A stretch of 34,225 nt of DNA from Hyaloperonospora brassicae (taxonomy: Eukaryota > Oomycota > Peronosporomycetes > Peronosporales > Peronosporaceae). The notes beneath the pieces are model-generated. The model made no database searches. It worked only from the letters and a program-made list of their open reading frames with translations, and had not been told where the DNA came from. The stretch is from the NCBI GenBank assembly GCA_947650285.1, contig CANTFL010000905.1, forward strand, positions 1 through 34,225. Direction: 5' to 3'. Both the position numbers and the translations under genes were made by a program. The stretch's first letter is position 1; each line of letters opens with the position of its first letter. Below are positions 21,793 through 30,997 of this stretch, piece after piece.

Positions 21793-22002
21793 ACATTGAT
21801 GCTCCGAGCCACAGACGTGCCATTGGAGGCGATGCTGATTTAATCCGATGGACCTTGTTGATTATTTGCGAAAGTCAATTGTAGCCTTCAAATTTGTCAA
21901 GTCTCAAAAATGAATTGGGACGTGTATAATTCATTAAAGTAGGGAAACGTTGACCACCCCCCAGGTGGTCGTTCACCAGCCCCCCACCCCTATATATTAC
22001 CG

Positions 22003-22708
22003 AACTATACTCGATATAACTCGTCTGTTTGGTAAATTTGAGAATATAACGCCGGTCTCAGAAGTAATTTATAATCTCATTTACAAATGATAGAGTACTA
22101 AATCTGAACAATGTATACATGTCTATAAGTCGGTAATGTTTGGTAATTTATTATTCAGCAGCTTTATTTGACCAAGCCATTACTCGGTCAAATGAAATCC
22201 AAATACGAGCGATTCTGGAACAGGTTGGGCTTGTAGCGATTATCCTGCATGGGCACTATGACGAAGGCATTGAACAACACTATATTAGAAAGTGACTTCA
22301 ATCCAGCCGCAGAGATCTATCAAAAGGTAATTCACTCGTCGTAATACCTGTTAAATTGACTAAATAGACCAACGTGTAATTTGATGTTGGTAGTGGCTCC
22401 ATGTGGCGTCTGATAAGAGCCATTATGATCTTTTATCGATAACGTAACCCGTATACGGAGTCTGGATCCTCTGGGCACCACAATAAATGGCTTGCTCCAG
22501 CGTATCGTACGTACAGCAGGTGGTAGCAGAACCATATGAGAACGACTGGCTGGTATTTGAGCGCTCAATAAATTCTTTCAACAGCTGAAAAGCAAAGCGT
22601 GTGGGCTAAAGAAAAAAGTGACAACTATAGTGTTGGGGTTATCGGCCAGTATATAGGATATAGGATGAATAATAATGATCAATCAACAACACGGAAAGCA
22701 ACACACTA
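22003..22708. other. Unique centre (loop) of the giant inverted repeat
   Basis: These 706 bp are not mirrored. They hold a minus-strand frame at 22332-22568 (TTG start; MVLLPPAVRTIRWSKPFIVV from its first ATG) with no recognised domain. They also hold a perfect 8-bp-arm hairpin, ATTTGACC/GGTCAAAT (22166-22193). Just left of the boundary, GACCACC/GGTGGTC (21952-21970) forms a stem in the left arm only. The centre presumably marks the original turning point of the inverted duplication. Confidence 0.8.
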
Positions 22709-22794
22709 CGGTAATATATAGGGGTGGGGGCTGGTGAACTATCACTTGGGGGGTGTTCAACGTTTCCCTACTTTAATGAATTATACACGTCCCA
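22709..22794 (-). repeat. Inner end of the right arm, separated by the 7.5-kb insertion
   Basis: This is the reverse complement of about 21916-22002, with a few differences around the CCACC run. It ends in TCCCA (22790-22794), the target duplication of the inserted element; the arm resumes after 30296. It shows that the inverted repeat was continuous before the insertion. Confidence 0.93.
22790..22794 (+). repeat. Target-site duplication TCCCA, left copy
   Basis: TCCCA directly precedes the LTR start TGTAGC at 22795 and is repeated at 30292-30296 directly after the LTR end GGTTACA. Five bases is the usual size for Ty3/gypsy integration. Confidence 0.95.
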
Positions 22795-23267
22795 TGTAGC
22801 GAAGCTACACAGCTCCTTAAGTCAGAGGAAGACTTAACGCTCTTACGAGCAACTTTAGTTCTCAAATCCGACTCAAAGAGTCAACAAGCTCAGAGAGCTT
22901 ACGGTCCCTGTTCCAGGGGGACCAAACGATTCAAGAGAATCACAGCACAGAGTGCTCAAGAGTAGCTACCTTTACATGCGTTGCTAGCTCTTCCGATCAA
23001 GACGCCTCGCAAGGCACGTGTCTTATGTTGATCAAAAGGGGAACTGAATTTTTATTCCTTTGATTAACCTATAAGAACACCTTAGAACAACGTATTTAAC
23101 CTGCCTTAAATAACATCTTAAAAGATCTCGCAATCAATTGATGACAGCCATCGGTCTTCAACAATTGATACACTCACTGTGTTCTAAAATTACTTTATAG
23201 GGTAACCCCCTCTCTTGTGTGCACCACACCTATCGTCGACTACCAGCCGACGTGTAACCCCGTTACA
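22795..23267 (-). repeat. 3' LTR of the gypsy element (473 bp)
   Basis: It starts TGTAGC-GAA-GCTACA and ends TGTAAC-CCC-GTTACA as read on the plus strand. It has the same length as the other LTR and about seven substitutions against it. Most of the left third is a run of tiny perfect stems: 22795-22809, 22817-22837, 22839-22850, 22870-22882, 22886-22900, 22903-22923, 22928-22941, 22944-22956; then 23004-23015, 23234-23252 and 23253-23267. Confidence 0.97.
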
Positions 23268-23279
23268 CCCTCCCCCACC
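23268..23279 (-). promoter_or_regulatory. Polypurine tract (plus-strand primer site)
   Basis: The minus strand reads GGTGGGGGAGGG immediately before the 3' LTR. An all-purine run (one T) abutting the LTR is the primer for second-strand synthesis in LTR elements, and it fixes the element's direction as minus. Confidence 0.85.
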
Positions 23280-23375
23280 AGACTGACGTTACCACCAAAC
23301 GTCAATCGGCTTCTTTCCTCGAAGAGGTCGGTGTGTGTGTGTGCTTAACCTCGCGGTTGCTAAACACGAAACACC

Positions 23376-24692
23376 ATGGCAGTGCCACCCAACGAGTCTC
23401 GGAATCTTTCATCTTAACTCGACTTCGACGAGGATGTGGACTATGGTAGTGATACCAATGTCCATGGAGATGACGGGATATCATCCCACTCCGCTGTACC
23501 TGAGGCTCGTCCTCTTACAGCATCGAATCCGTTCGTTGAACGTGGTGATACCACCGCGCCAGTGGCGCAGCATCATGCAACCGATGCAGATGAGAACATC
23601 ATCACGAACCCGCTCGACGAGCAACAGCAGCTGATCCGTCAGCGTGAGGAGCGTGCTCTACGTCGCACTCATACCCAGGCGGTTATTCAAAACCGGAGTG
23701 GTTACGTGTTCTCAACACCAGACGTGGAGCAACGCCTCCGTCAAACGGAAGGCCGTAGCCTTTAAACATGGGCCATTGACCCCGAGGCTACGTCGCCAGA
23801 AGATATCGCCTTTCGCAAGGCTCCAAATGAGAGGTATATCGAACCAGCCTATACCACGCAAGGTCAGTACCTTGCACACCTTGAGAGTCTTTCCCGTGGT
23901 GTTTCGGTTCGACCGATAAAGGGCGTGCCCATCTTGTTGTTCGCTGGCGAACTGCCCAAAGAGGAGGACAATGAGTTCATCCATTGGGTGTACCGCAAGC
24001 GGCATATTAGCAGTGTGCCAACGCTGCCAGCCAGCGCCGATGTGGCTGACGTTCGTCAGGAATGGAAGCTCCGGTTCGAGTATGCCAAGCTCAAGGCCAG
24101 AGGCCAGTTGCGTACACGTACGCGTTATACTCCGGCTAGAATGGTAGCCACGGGTCACGACCCTAAGGTGCGGAGCAACACGCCACCTCCCAACACTATT
24201 GGTGAGAAGCGTTCTCGCTCGCAAGGCGACCCTGGTCACGATTTTCAAAACAATTCACGGCTTAAGGGCAGTCCTGCCGAAGGGGTATCTCATACTCCCA
24301 CGATTTCTCCGACTCCGGGTACCCTCGCCACTTCACCAGATACTGGTATTGGCCACGACGACGACGTCGCTGAAGGATTTTCTCCACATGGAACTGGTGG
24401 TTCCCTTGCTCATCGAGCAGCGTCGGTGGCGGTCGGGGTACCGACGGAAGAGCATGAGAAGGGGATCCGTGAGCTGAGAGGTCTCCGAGAGACATTGGGT
24501 AAGACCCAGAATGAACTCGGCGCGATGCAAGCCCGTGTTCAGGCGTTGGAGTTGTCCTTAGCCCGTGTGGATGGTCAGCTTGACCTCCTGGTTCGGATGC
24601 AACAGTCGACGTCAAGGCATTATATCCAGGCGCAAGCGCCTCCGATTTACATGGGACGGGTCCCGATACGGCTTAAGCAAGCCAACGTATAA
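23376..24692 (+). pseudogene. Extra ORF of opposite polarity between pol and the 3' LTR, two nonsense codons
   Basis: One plus-strand frame of 438 codons runs from an ATG in good context (ACACCATGG) to TAA at 24690, broken only by TAA at 23415 and 23763 (codons 14 and 130). The N-terminal third is acidic and Ser/His-rich (DYGSDTNVHGDDG), followed by DEQQQLIRQREERALRR, which is strongly helical. A middle segment reads GVPILLFAGELPKEEDNEF and RQEWKLRFEYAKLKARGQ. A Ser/Pro/Gly-rich linker leads to a coiled coil near codons 352-408 (GIRELRGLRETLGKTQNEL, AMQARVQALELSLARVDGQL). Its last 430 bp overlap the chromodomain end of pol on the other strand. Extra antisense ORFs at this position are known in plant gypsy elements. 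I do not recognise this protein; gag-like or regulatory roles are guesses. Confidence 0.6.
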
Positions 24693-25884
24693 CACTGGGT
24701 GTGTGCGCAGTTTGCGCGGAAGGTTGAGCGTGTACGCCAATCCCTTCTTAGCGATGACCGTGAACGACCCAATGAAGCGCAGGCGCAACTTTGTCTTGAA
24801 GACAGCAGACATTACTTTGTAGGTAAGTTTTTAGCATTAAGTATAAATTGGTCTCCGCACTCTTAACGTTCAATACAACCTCTGCCTTTAGCATCAGCTT
24901 GCTCCTTTTGTCTATCTTGTCTATCAGCCAGTGAGTCACGCACATGTCGTAAGACTGTCAAAAGCGTTGCGAGAAACTCGCTAACCTGTTTTTTAACACT
25001 AGCAGGGCTGATATAAGCAAGCCGATCGGCAATTCCTCCCCCTCCAAGCCCTAAACTACGCCGTGGTAGCGTTAATGGTAAACCAGGGTGTGTGAGGCCA
25101 TTCACATAAAACGGTGTGTAGCCGGTGAAGGAATGCACGGCGTTATTCAACGCAAACGCAACGACAGGGAGCATCGAACTCCAACGCTTAGTCTTTTCAG
25201 CGCAAACACTGCGCAAGATGTCACCGATGATGCGACTCAATCGCTCGGTTTGACCATCAGTCTGAGAGTGATCCGCTGAGGACATTGCTAAACGTGTGCC
25301 GATCACCTGGAGGATGTGTCTCCATAAATTACCAGTGAAGAGAGGATCTCGATCAAAGACAATTGACAACGGCAAACCGTGTTGTCGGAACACTCGTTCG
25401 ATAAACAGCGTAGCTGTACCTTCACCATCCATGGTTTCCGGCACCGCCGTTAAATGAGCCATCTTGCTCAAACGGTCAACAAAGACCGCCATAACCGTAT
25501 TGCCATACGAATCTTTCAGTAAACCGAACAGGAAATTTATGCTGTGGACTCCCAACACCCCTTGGGTACAGGCAAAGTAGCCAGCGTCGCGGCCGCGTGA
25601 GGTGAGGGTTTCACCCGTTGACACGTTTTACACATAAGCACATATGTGCTTACTCATTTGTAAAGTTTAGGCCACCAATAACATTGGCTAACTGAGCCGT
25701 AGTTCTGCTCACGACCGAGATGACCGCTCACCGTAGTATCATGCGCCTCATAGAGTATGCGATACTTCAATTCCTTATCATGAGGGACAACGATACGGGG
25801 AGTATCCTCCATATCTGTGCTATAGCACAACAGGCCTTGATCGATGGAATATCGATGTAGCCGCGCACGCAAACGTGCCGACAT
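24262..25884 (-). pseudogene. Gypsy integrase with C-terminal chromodomain, broken
   Basis: Integrase inserts element DNA into the host. From 25884: a zinc-binding region with HDTTVSGH and, after a TGA stop at 25654, CKTCQRVKP. A frame change follows, then the catalytic core (DRLSKMAHLTAVPETMDGEG, FDRDPLFTG, TDGQTERLSR, MLPVVAFALNNAVH). After a stop at 24863 and two further frame changes come the GPFTV-like C-terminal domain (FTVIAKKGLAYTLNLPRKL, YVGLLKPYRDPSH) and a chromodomain (FHVEKILQRRR, QYLVKWRGYPESEKSWEYE) ending at 24264. The first catalytic aspartate of the D-D-E triad appears as asparagine (AAT at 25535-25537, SINFLFGL). D and E of the other two motifs remain. Chromodomain integrases steer insertion to modified histones. 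Confidence 0.9.
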
Positions 25885-25889
25885 TTTAA

Positions 25890-27740
25890 TGTCTGAGTCT
25901 TAAAGTCCTCGCTCCCCAGAGCACGTAGCAAAGCTACACAGTGTTGATCTTTGGCATATGCCGAACGAATGAGGTCCGTGACCGATGATGACAGAGTCGT
26001 AACATGAGCAAGCTCATAGTCAGGCCTGCGTTACAACGCATCAGCCAAAGCATTCTGCTTGCCCGGCTTATACTATACCTTAAAGTTGTATTCCGCAAAG
26101 AATGAGAGCCAACGGGCCATTCGCTGAGAGAGATGTGGCGACTGGGTCGCAGTGCGTAATGACGCATGATCGGTGTAGACCACAAATGGCTTGGAGCCAA
26201 GCAGATGAACTCTGAATTTGACTAAGGTGTACTTCATTGCAAGTAGCTCTTTGTTATGAGCAGGATAGTTCTTTTCAGCTGCTTTCAACTGCCTGGACAC
26301 AAACGCAATGGCACGTTCTTGTCCATCATTATCTGTTTGTAACTGAGCACTGACGATGGCAAAGTCAGATGCGTCACAGACGACACTGAATGATCGATCA
26401 GTATCAGATAAAGCCGAGATTGGCGCATGAAGGAGACTCTCTTTTACTGCCGTAAAGTCTTCCTGCTCGGTGTTCGTCCAACACCATTCCACATCCTTTT
26501 TAAGGAGATTGGATAATGGTCGAGCCATGTCTACATAGTTTGCACTATACTTGTGTAAGTAATTGGCAAGGCCAAGCCAATTACGTAAATCCTTTTAATT
26601 CTTTGGAACCGGACAATCAACTATGGCTTTTATATTAGCGGGATCCGCTCTAAGGCCACGCTTCCCAATGAAGCACCCTAAAAAGGGAATCTCTTGTGCA
26701 CCAAAGATGCACTTAGAGGTGTTGGCATACAACTGGTTTGTGCGCATGCACTCGAGCACTGCTCCTAAATGGTCGATGTGATTGTATACATCTGACCTAC
26801 CGTTTATAGCACGACAGTGAACAAAGATGTCATCAAAGTACGTCTGTGCATATCATCGGTGAGGTCTAAACAATTGTGTCAAAAGACGATTGAATGCAGC
26901 CGGGGCATTTGATGACCCGTGCGGCATAACAAGCCACTCCCAGAGAATACCGCTCGGAGTGCTGATCGCCGTCAGCGGAATATCGTTTTTTTCGCATGAG
27001 CAGTGACCATTGACTAAGTCGAGCGCACTTTAAATTGTACATCCCATCTTATTGTTCTGAAGAACATCCTTCCTCGGAAATGGTGTCTGAGCCGGGATGG
27101 TAGTCGCATTACGCTTATTGTAAGCATGAACAATGCGCCGCTTTCCATTAGGCTTTTTGACACAAAATGTGGGCGTAGAATGAGTAGATTCGCTCTCACG
27201 AACCATGCCCGCTGCGTGCTTTGCAAGAAAGAAGTCGTCAATGACGTCGCACTGTTCCTTCGGTAAAGGCCACTGCCGTGTTACGCAGTATTTAGTTCCA
27301 GGAACCAAGTCAATTTCATGACGTACACCTCTATCGGAAGGTAAGACGGACGGTGGGTTGTGACACACCACGTCCTGAAACTCCTTTACCAAAGGATAGA
27401 ACGGATCAAGAGGATCCTTAAGGATCGAATATCCACTACGGGCACCCAACGCCGCCTTTGTGTCCTCAAGGACAGACTCGTCGAATAACGAGGATGATTT
27501 CAGCTCAATATCCGGCCGAATGACCACTAACTCGGATAATTCTCCTGCCTGTAAGGCTTGGCTAAATTCGCCGTCAGACATTTCGTCGAGTTCGAAGAGA
27601 GCGTCCATGGACGGAAGAGTTGCGAGACGTATGTTACCATCAACATGACCAGTAACTCCATTAACAAGTGTGTATAGTGTATTATCATTTTGTACCATGT
27701 GACGTTTCTGACGTGGGGCGCTTAACAGTTGCCACCCGAT
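25890..27740 (-). pseudogene. Gypsy reverse transcriptase and RNase H, broken
   Basis: A single frame runs from about 27740 with stops at 27030, 26853, 26595, 26073 and 26031. Reverse transcriptase motifs in order: HEIDLVPGTKYCVTRQWPLP, STPTFCVKKPNGKRRIVHAY, SALDLVNG (first catalytic Asp), PLTAISTPSGILWEWLVMPH, GSSNAPAAFNRLL, YFDDIFVH (active-site pair, 26829-26840), and FLGCFIGKRGLRADPANI. RNase H follows with CDASDFAIVSAQL, EKNYPAHNKELLAM, YTDHASL and the KPGKQNALADAL end, so its four acidic residues can be placed. The catalytic residues survive although the frame is dead. A frame change near 25890 leads to integrase. Confidence 0.93.
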
Positions 27741-27741
27741 G

Positions 27742-28740
27742 CTAAAATTGTTTACTCAAAGAAACCTTACGCCTCCTAGAGGCCGGGACAGAAAGGTCCC
27801 CGTAGTTGCTATTTATCTTAGCACGCTCTATACGAGAGCTCATGTCTTGAACGACATCTGGCGATGTGTTACGTAATTCGAACACTTCACCCAGTGGATT
27901 TACACGGACCACTTCACGTACAGCATTCGGGCCTATCCCTGAACGCTCTGGCTTCTCGCCATCAATGTCATTACCGACATTCAGCAAGGTGCCATCACGG
28001 CCGCCCTCACTTGGTGGGATTTCACGTGCCAACCCACTCCCATCTGAGGAATTACCTTCTTGATGTCTCGGTCCTAGGCCAACCATGCTTGACGCATGCA
28101 GTGACTCATTATCACAACGAGTATCACTCAACGGAGTATAGCTCTCTTCACATACGGTAAAAGAGCTCCGCTCCATATTGATGTCATTGACATTCGAGTT
28201 AATCAACTCAGACATACCAATGTCCAGCACATTGATATCTTCCGTCAATGGCTCGCGCCAATAGCGAGTTTGTTGCCTAGCAAAGGTGGGTTTATGACTC
28301 TCCAAAGCTTCGATAGAAACATTGCGCGTTGCGCCTAAGGTCTTAGACCTCCAATCGATCCATGGTTCATGGCGTTCAAGCCATGCCATGCCTAGGATCA
28401 GATCGTATCTCGAATCCAAGTCAAGGAAGAGACAGTGTTCAATGCTTTCAAAGTTCAAAAACCTCACGCCCAAGTTCGCCTCAGCATATTGCTGAATCCC
28501 CTTAAGGGAACGGCGTCTAGCATAGTTGCATGACGCCCCACAATCGATTAAGTTCGACCAGTGCTTCTCAAAGCCTTTAACTGTCGCATCGGCGACTAAC
28601 AAGCCAGGCTTGTATTCACGCTCTGTGCTTGCTGGAACGGAGCTCTGTGGTGCTAAGCCCTGTGTTGCTCTACCTCTTGGAGAAGTGACAGAACTCAGTT
28701 CTACCCCAGTAGGCCGCCACGCGCCTAATGGGTGTCGACG
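27742..28740 (-). pseudogene. Gypsy protease and linker region, with an odd active-site triad
   Basis: This frame is open from about 28740 (no ATG, joined to gag) to TAG at 27742. The retroviral-type aspartic protease signature is LIDCGASCNYARRR near 28545, where the usual D-S/T-G-A is D-C-G-A (TGT codon, 28540-28542). DSRYDLILGMAWLERHEPWID follows as the second conserved strand of the fold. The remaining 170 residues are a polar linker. The frame is lost at a run of four T (minus strand) near 27741. Read one base less, it continues straight into the reverse transcriptase frame, so one inserted base there explains the break. Confidence 0.8.
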
Positions 28741-29760
28741 TTTCCCCGTGCCATACCAAGTTTCTGGTTGAGGCTGGGGTTTCGACCCGTAGGAGTCGTT
28801 CGTTGCTTACGCAAAGGACAAGTGGGACGCAAATGTTTAGTGCTTCCGCACATGTAACAGCGTCTCACCTCCTGTCGTTGCTTGGCAACATGAAGCTCAG
28901 CTTCACCTTCATCTTCAGCATAGCTGAGATCCATCAGTTCGGGCTTACAGTAAGCCGAGGTATTTGCAGAGGTTGCTCTCGCAAAGCCTGGGTTTGTATT
29001 CATTACAACCAAGTCTGGCCGACTTGAAGTTGTGCTCAGCATTCTGAGCGATGCTCATTGCCTCCTCAAAAGTCGAGGGATGGACTCGAAAGACCTCGGT
29101 CCTGGCAATGCCAGTGCAAAGACCTTCCATGAATACTGTCACGTAGACGGTCTCAGGGAGAGGGTCGGAATGCATGGCAGCCATCAGAGTTCTCAACTTC
29201 TGTACATATTCCGTTAACTCGTTCTTACCCTGATGGTTAGACAAGAAGCGTGAGCGCACGCAATAAGTCTGGTTAGGCGGCGAGAAAACTCGCAAAAGGT
29301 CCAACTTGAGCGAATCCCACGTGGGAAACGCCAAGTTGACCGACGTGCAACACGTCAAAGCTTACTCTCTAGCTCTTTCATCGAGCTTAGAGATAGCCAA
29401 CGAGACCCGCTAGCTCTCAAGTGAGATGAGACCAGAGTCCATGACCATCTCAATCTCACGGATCCAGAGGGTAAGGTTTCCCCCCTCCCTTTCGAAGTAA
29501 CATTTAACGTCCACCCGAAGGGGACGACGCTTAGCCTCTTTTGGTGCCATAGCCACATAGCGTGTCGGCATAGCCGACGCTACTTGGTTTTGAACCTGGC
29601 CCAACAGGGCCGTTTCACACTGCATGAAGGTCTCTACTCGTGCGTTGAGCACATCGGGACCTTGTGCAGCGAGAAACTCCACGTACTCAGGGCCTACGGC
29701 CGCGGTCAGCTTATCAAGCGCGACCTTTTGGGCCTCAGGGAGGGGTGTGGATTGCTCCAT
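28725..29760 (-). pseudogene. Gypsy gag with CCHC zinc knuckle, broken
   Basis: Gag forms the particle and binds element RNA. The ATG at 29760 (MEQSTPLPEAQKVALDKLT) lies 58 bp inside the 5' LTR; an upstream GTG in frame is not needed. The capsid-type region includes REGGNLTLWIREIEMVMDSG, then TAG at 29410 and TAA at 29362, then NLAFPTWDSLKLDLLRVFSP, FLSNHQGKNELTEYVQKLRT and FMEGLCTGIARTEVFR. Near 29.02 kb the frame shifts, and in the new frame a zinc knuckle CYMCGSTKHLRPTC (28818-28859, C-X2-C-X4-H-X4-C) follows. The frame then stops at 28725, overlapping the protease frame. Confidence 0.92.
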
Positions 29761-29818
29761 CCTCACAGAGGATCAGTCGTAACGACTCAGGCGTAGATTG
29801 ACTACAAGTGCTATCGGG

Positions 29819-30291
29819 TGTAGCGGAGCTACACAGCTCCTTAAGTCAGAGGAAGACTTAACGCTCTTACGAGCAACTTTAGTTCTCAAACCCGACTCAA
29901 AGAGTCAACAAGCTCAGAGAGCTTACGGTCCCTGTTCCAGGGGGACCAAACGATTCAAGAGAATCACAGCACAGAGTGCTCAAGAGTAGCTACCTTTACA
30001 GGCGTTGCTAGCTCTTCCGATCAAGACGCCTCGCAAGGCACGTGTCTTATGTTGATCAAAAGGGGAACTGAATTTTTATTCCTTTGATTAACCTATAAGA
30101 ACACCTTAGAACAACGTATTTAACCTGCCCTAAATAACCTCTTAAAAGATCTCGCAATCAATTGATGACAGCCATCGGTCTTCAACAATTGATACACTCA
30201 CTGTGTTCTAAAATTACTTTATAGGGTAACACCCTCTCTTGTGTGCACCACACCTATCGTCGACTACCAGCCGACGTGTAACCCGGTTACA
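29819..30291 (-). repeat. 5' LTR of the gypsy element (473 bp)
   Basis: It begins TGTAGC-GGA-GCTACA and ends TGTAAC-CCG-GTTACA on the plus strand. It carries the promoter and start of transcription for the minus-strand element by position. About seven single-base differences from the 22795 copy over 473 bp point to insertion that is old enough to diverge but far younger than the relics at 2.8-11.6 kb. Confidence 0.97.
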
Positions 30292-30296
30292 TCCCA
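30292..30296 (+). repeat. Target-site duplication TCCCA, right copy
   Basis: It matches 22790-22794 and directly abuts the LTR end; the right arm of the inverted repeat continues from here. Confidence 0.95.
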
Positions 30297-30419
30297 ATTC
30301 ATTTTTGAGACTTGATAAATTTGAAGGCTACAATTGACTTTCGCAAATAATCAACAAGGTCCATCGGATTAAATCAGCATCGCCTCCAATGGCACGTCCG
30401 TGGCTCGGAGCATCAATGT

Positions 30420-30653
30420 ATGAGATGCTGCGTCAATCATACGTATGACTGCCGAGTAGAATCTCTACAACTGCGGCTGCTGTGTTCGGTACGCAATCTG
30501 GACGAAATGGTGGCAGTACTTCTCTTTGCTGTACGATATCAAATGCATCCGGATAAACTGAGCATCGACTGGCGCAGGGTAATGCTAGGTGTGCCAAGTA
30601 CGCTTACCATCATCGTAATTTACCGTTTAGACTTATCAGTAAGCTATGAATGA
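30420..30653 (+). CDS. Right-arm copy of the 77-codon unrecognised ORF
   Basis: ATG-started (MRCCVNHTYDCRVESLQ), it differs from the left copy at a few residues and has no stop. See 21559-21792 for its content. Function unknown. Confidence 0.22.
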   Translation: MRCCVNHTYDCRVESLQLRLLCSVRNLDEMVAVLLFAVRYQMHPDKLSIDWRRVMLGVPSTLTIIVIYRLDLSVSYE

Positions 30654-30997
30654 GATATTGGAATGTAGGACAGGCGTCGCTGTCAAATCCGTGTGCACAA
30701 TGACTAGAGGGTGCTGCAATTTACATGATCAGCTCTCCGTTGCATTCTTGATGCCAAGCAACTTGATATGCAATGTCAAGAATGAAATACTGAAACAACA
30801 GTCACGTTAATCACCAAGAAGACAGCAGCTTCCGTTTGTGTTGACCCCCTGCCATTGGTAGAATAGAAACGTTTGCTGAGCGGATCATCAAATGAGTGTT
30901 GGAACGTCTGGCTGGGAGGTCCCATTCGGGCCCCAGACGTCAGTACTGCGCGTAGGTGCGACGATTGCCATTCAATACGTAGTGCAGGTGTATAAAG

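Larger units (their letters stand above)
17985..22002 (+). repeat. Left arm of a giant inverted repeat
   Basis: The reverse complement of this arm is found at 30292-34225 (window end), with the innermost 86 bp at 22709-22794. Pairing is almost gapless: position x on the left pairs with about 52212 minus x at the inner end and 52209-52210 at the outer end. Sampled blocks differ by only about one base in a hundred. The arm may start left of 17985, but its partner is cut by the window edge. It carries a solo LTR, decayed frames and a tRNA-like segment, all mirrored. Confidence 0.95.
22795..30291 (-). mobile_element. Complete but dead Ty3/gypsy (chromodomain) LTR retrotransposon, 7497 bp
   Basis: Two 473-bp direct LTRs flank gag-protease-RT-RNase H-integrase-chromodomain on the minus strand, plus an opposite-strand extra ORF. 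The integrase is downstream of RT, which defines Ty3/gypsy. TCCCA target duplications and a polypurine tract at the 3' LTR confirm structure and direction. No primer binding site with the usual TGG start is visible next to the 5' LTR (29818 downward reads CCCGATAGCACTTG), so a tRNA fragment or a diverged site is possible. At least nine in-frame stops and several frame changes make it unable to encode its proteins. It belongs to the same LTR family as the solo LTRs in the arms. Confidence 0.97.

Noticed and set aside
22332..22568. Minus-strand frame in the palindrome centre as a transposase remnant
   Set aside because: It starts with TTG, has fewer than 80 codons and no catalytic motif; kept only as content of the centre.
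23331..23343. Short GT microsatellite before the extra ORF
   Set aside because: Only about six GT units; too short to be worth separate annotation.
23712..24248. Minus-strand open frame of 178 codons
   Set aside because: It is the shadow of the plus-strand extra ORF; its composition lacks motifs, and pol already ends at 24264.
27864..28160. Plus-strand frames of 65-98 codons inside the protease linker
   Set aside because: Shadows of the minus-strand pol frame.
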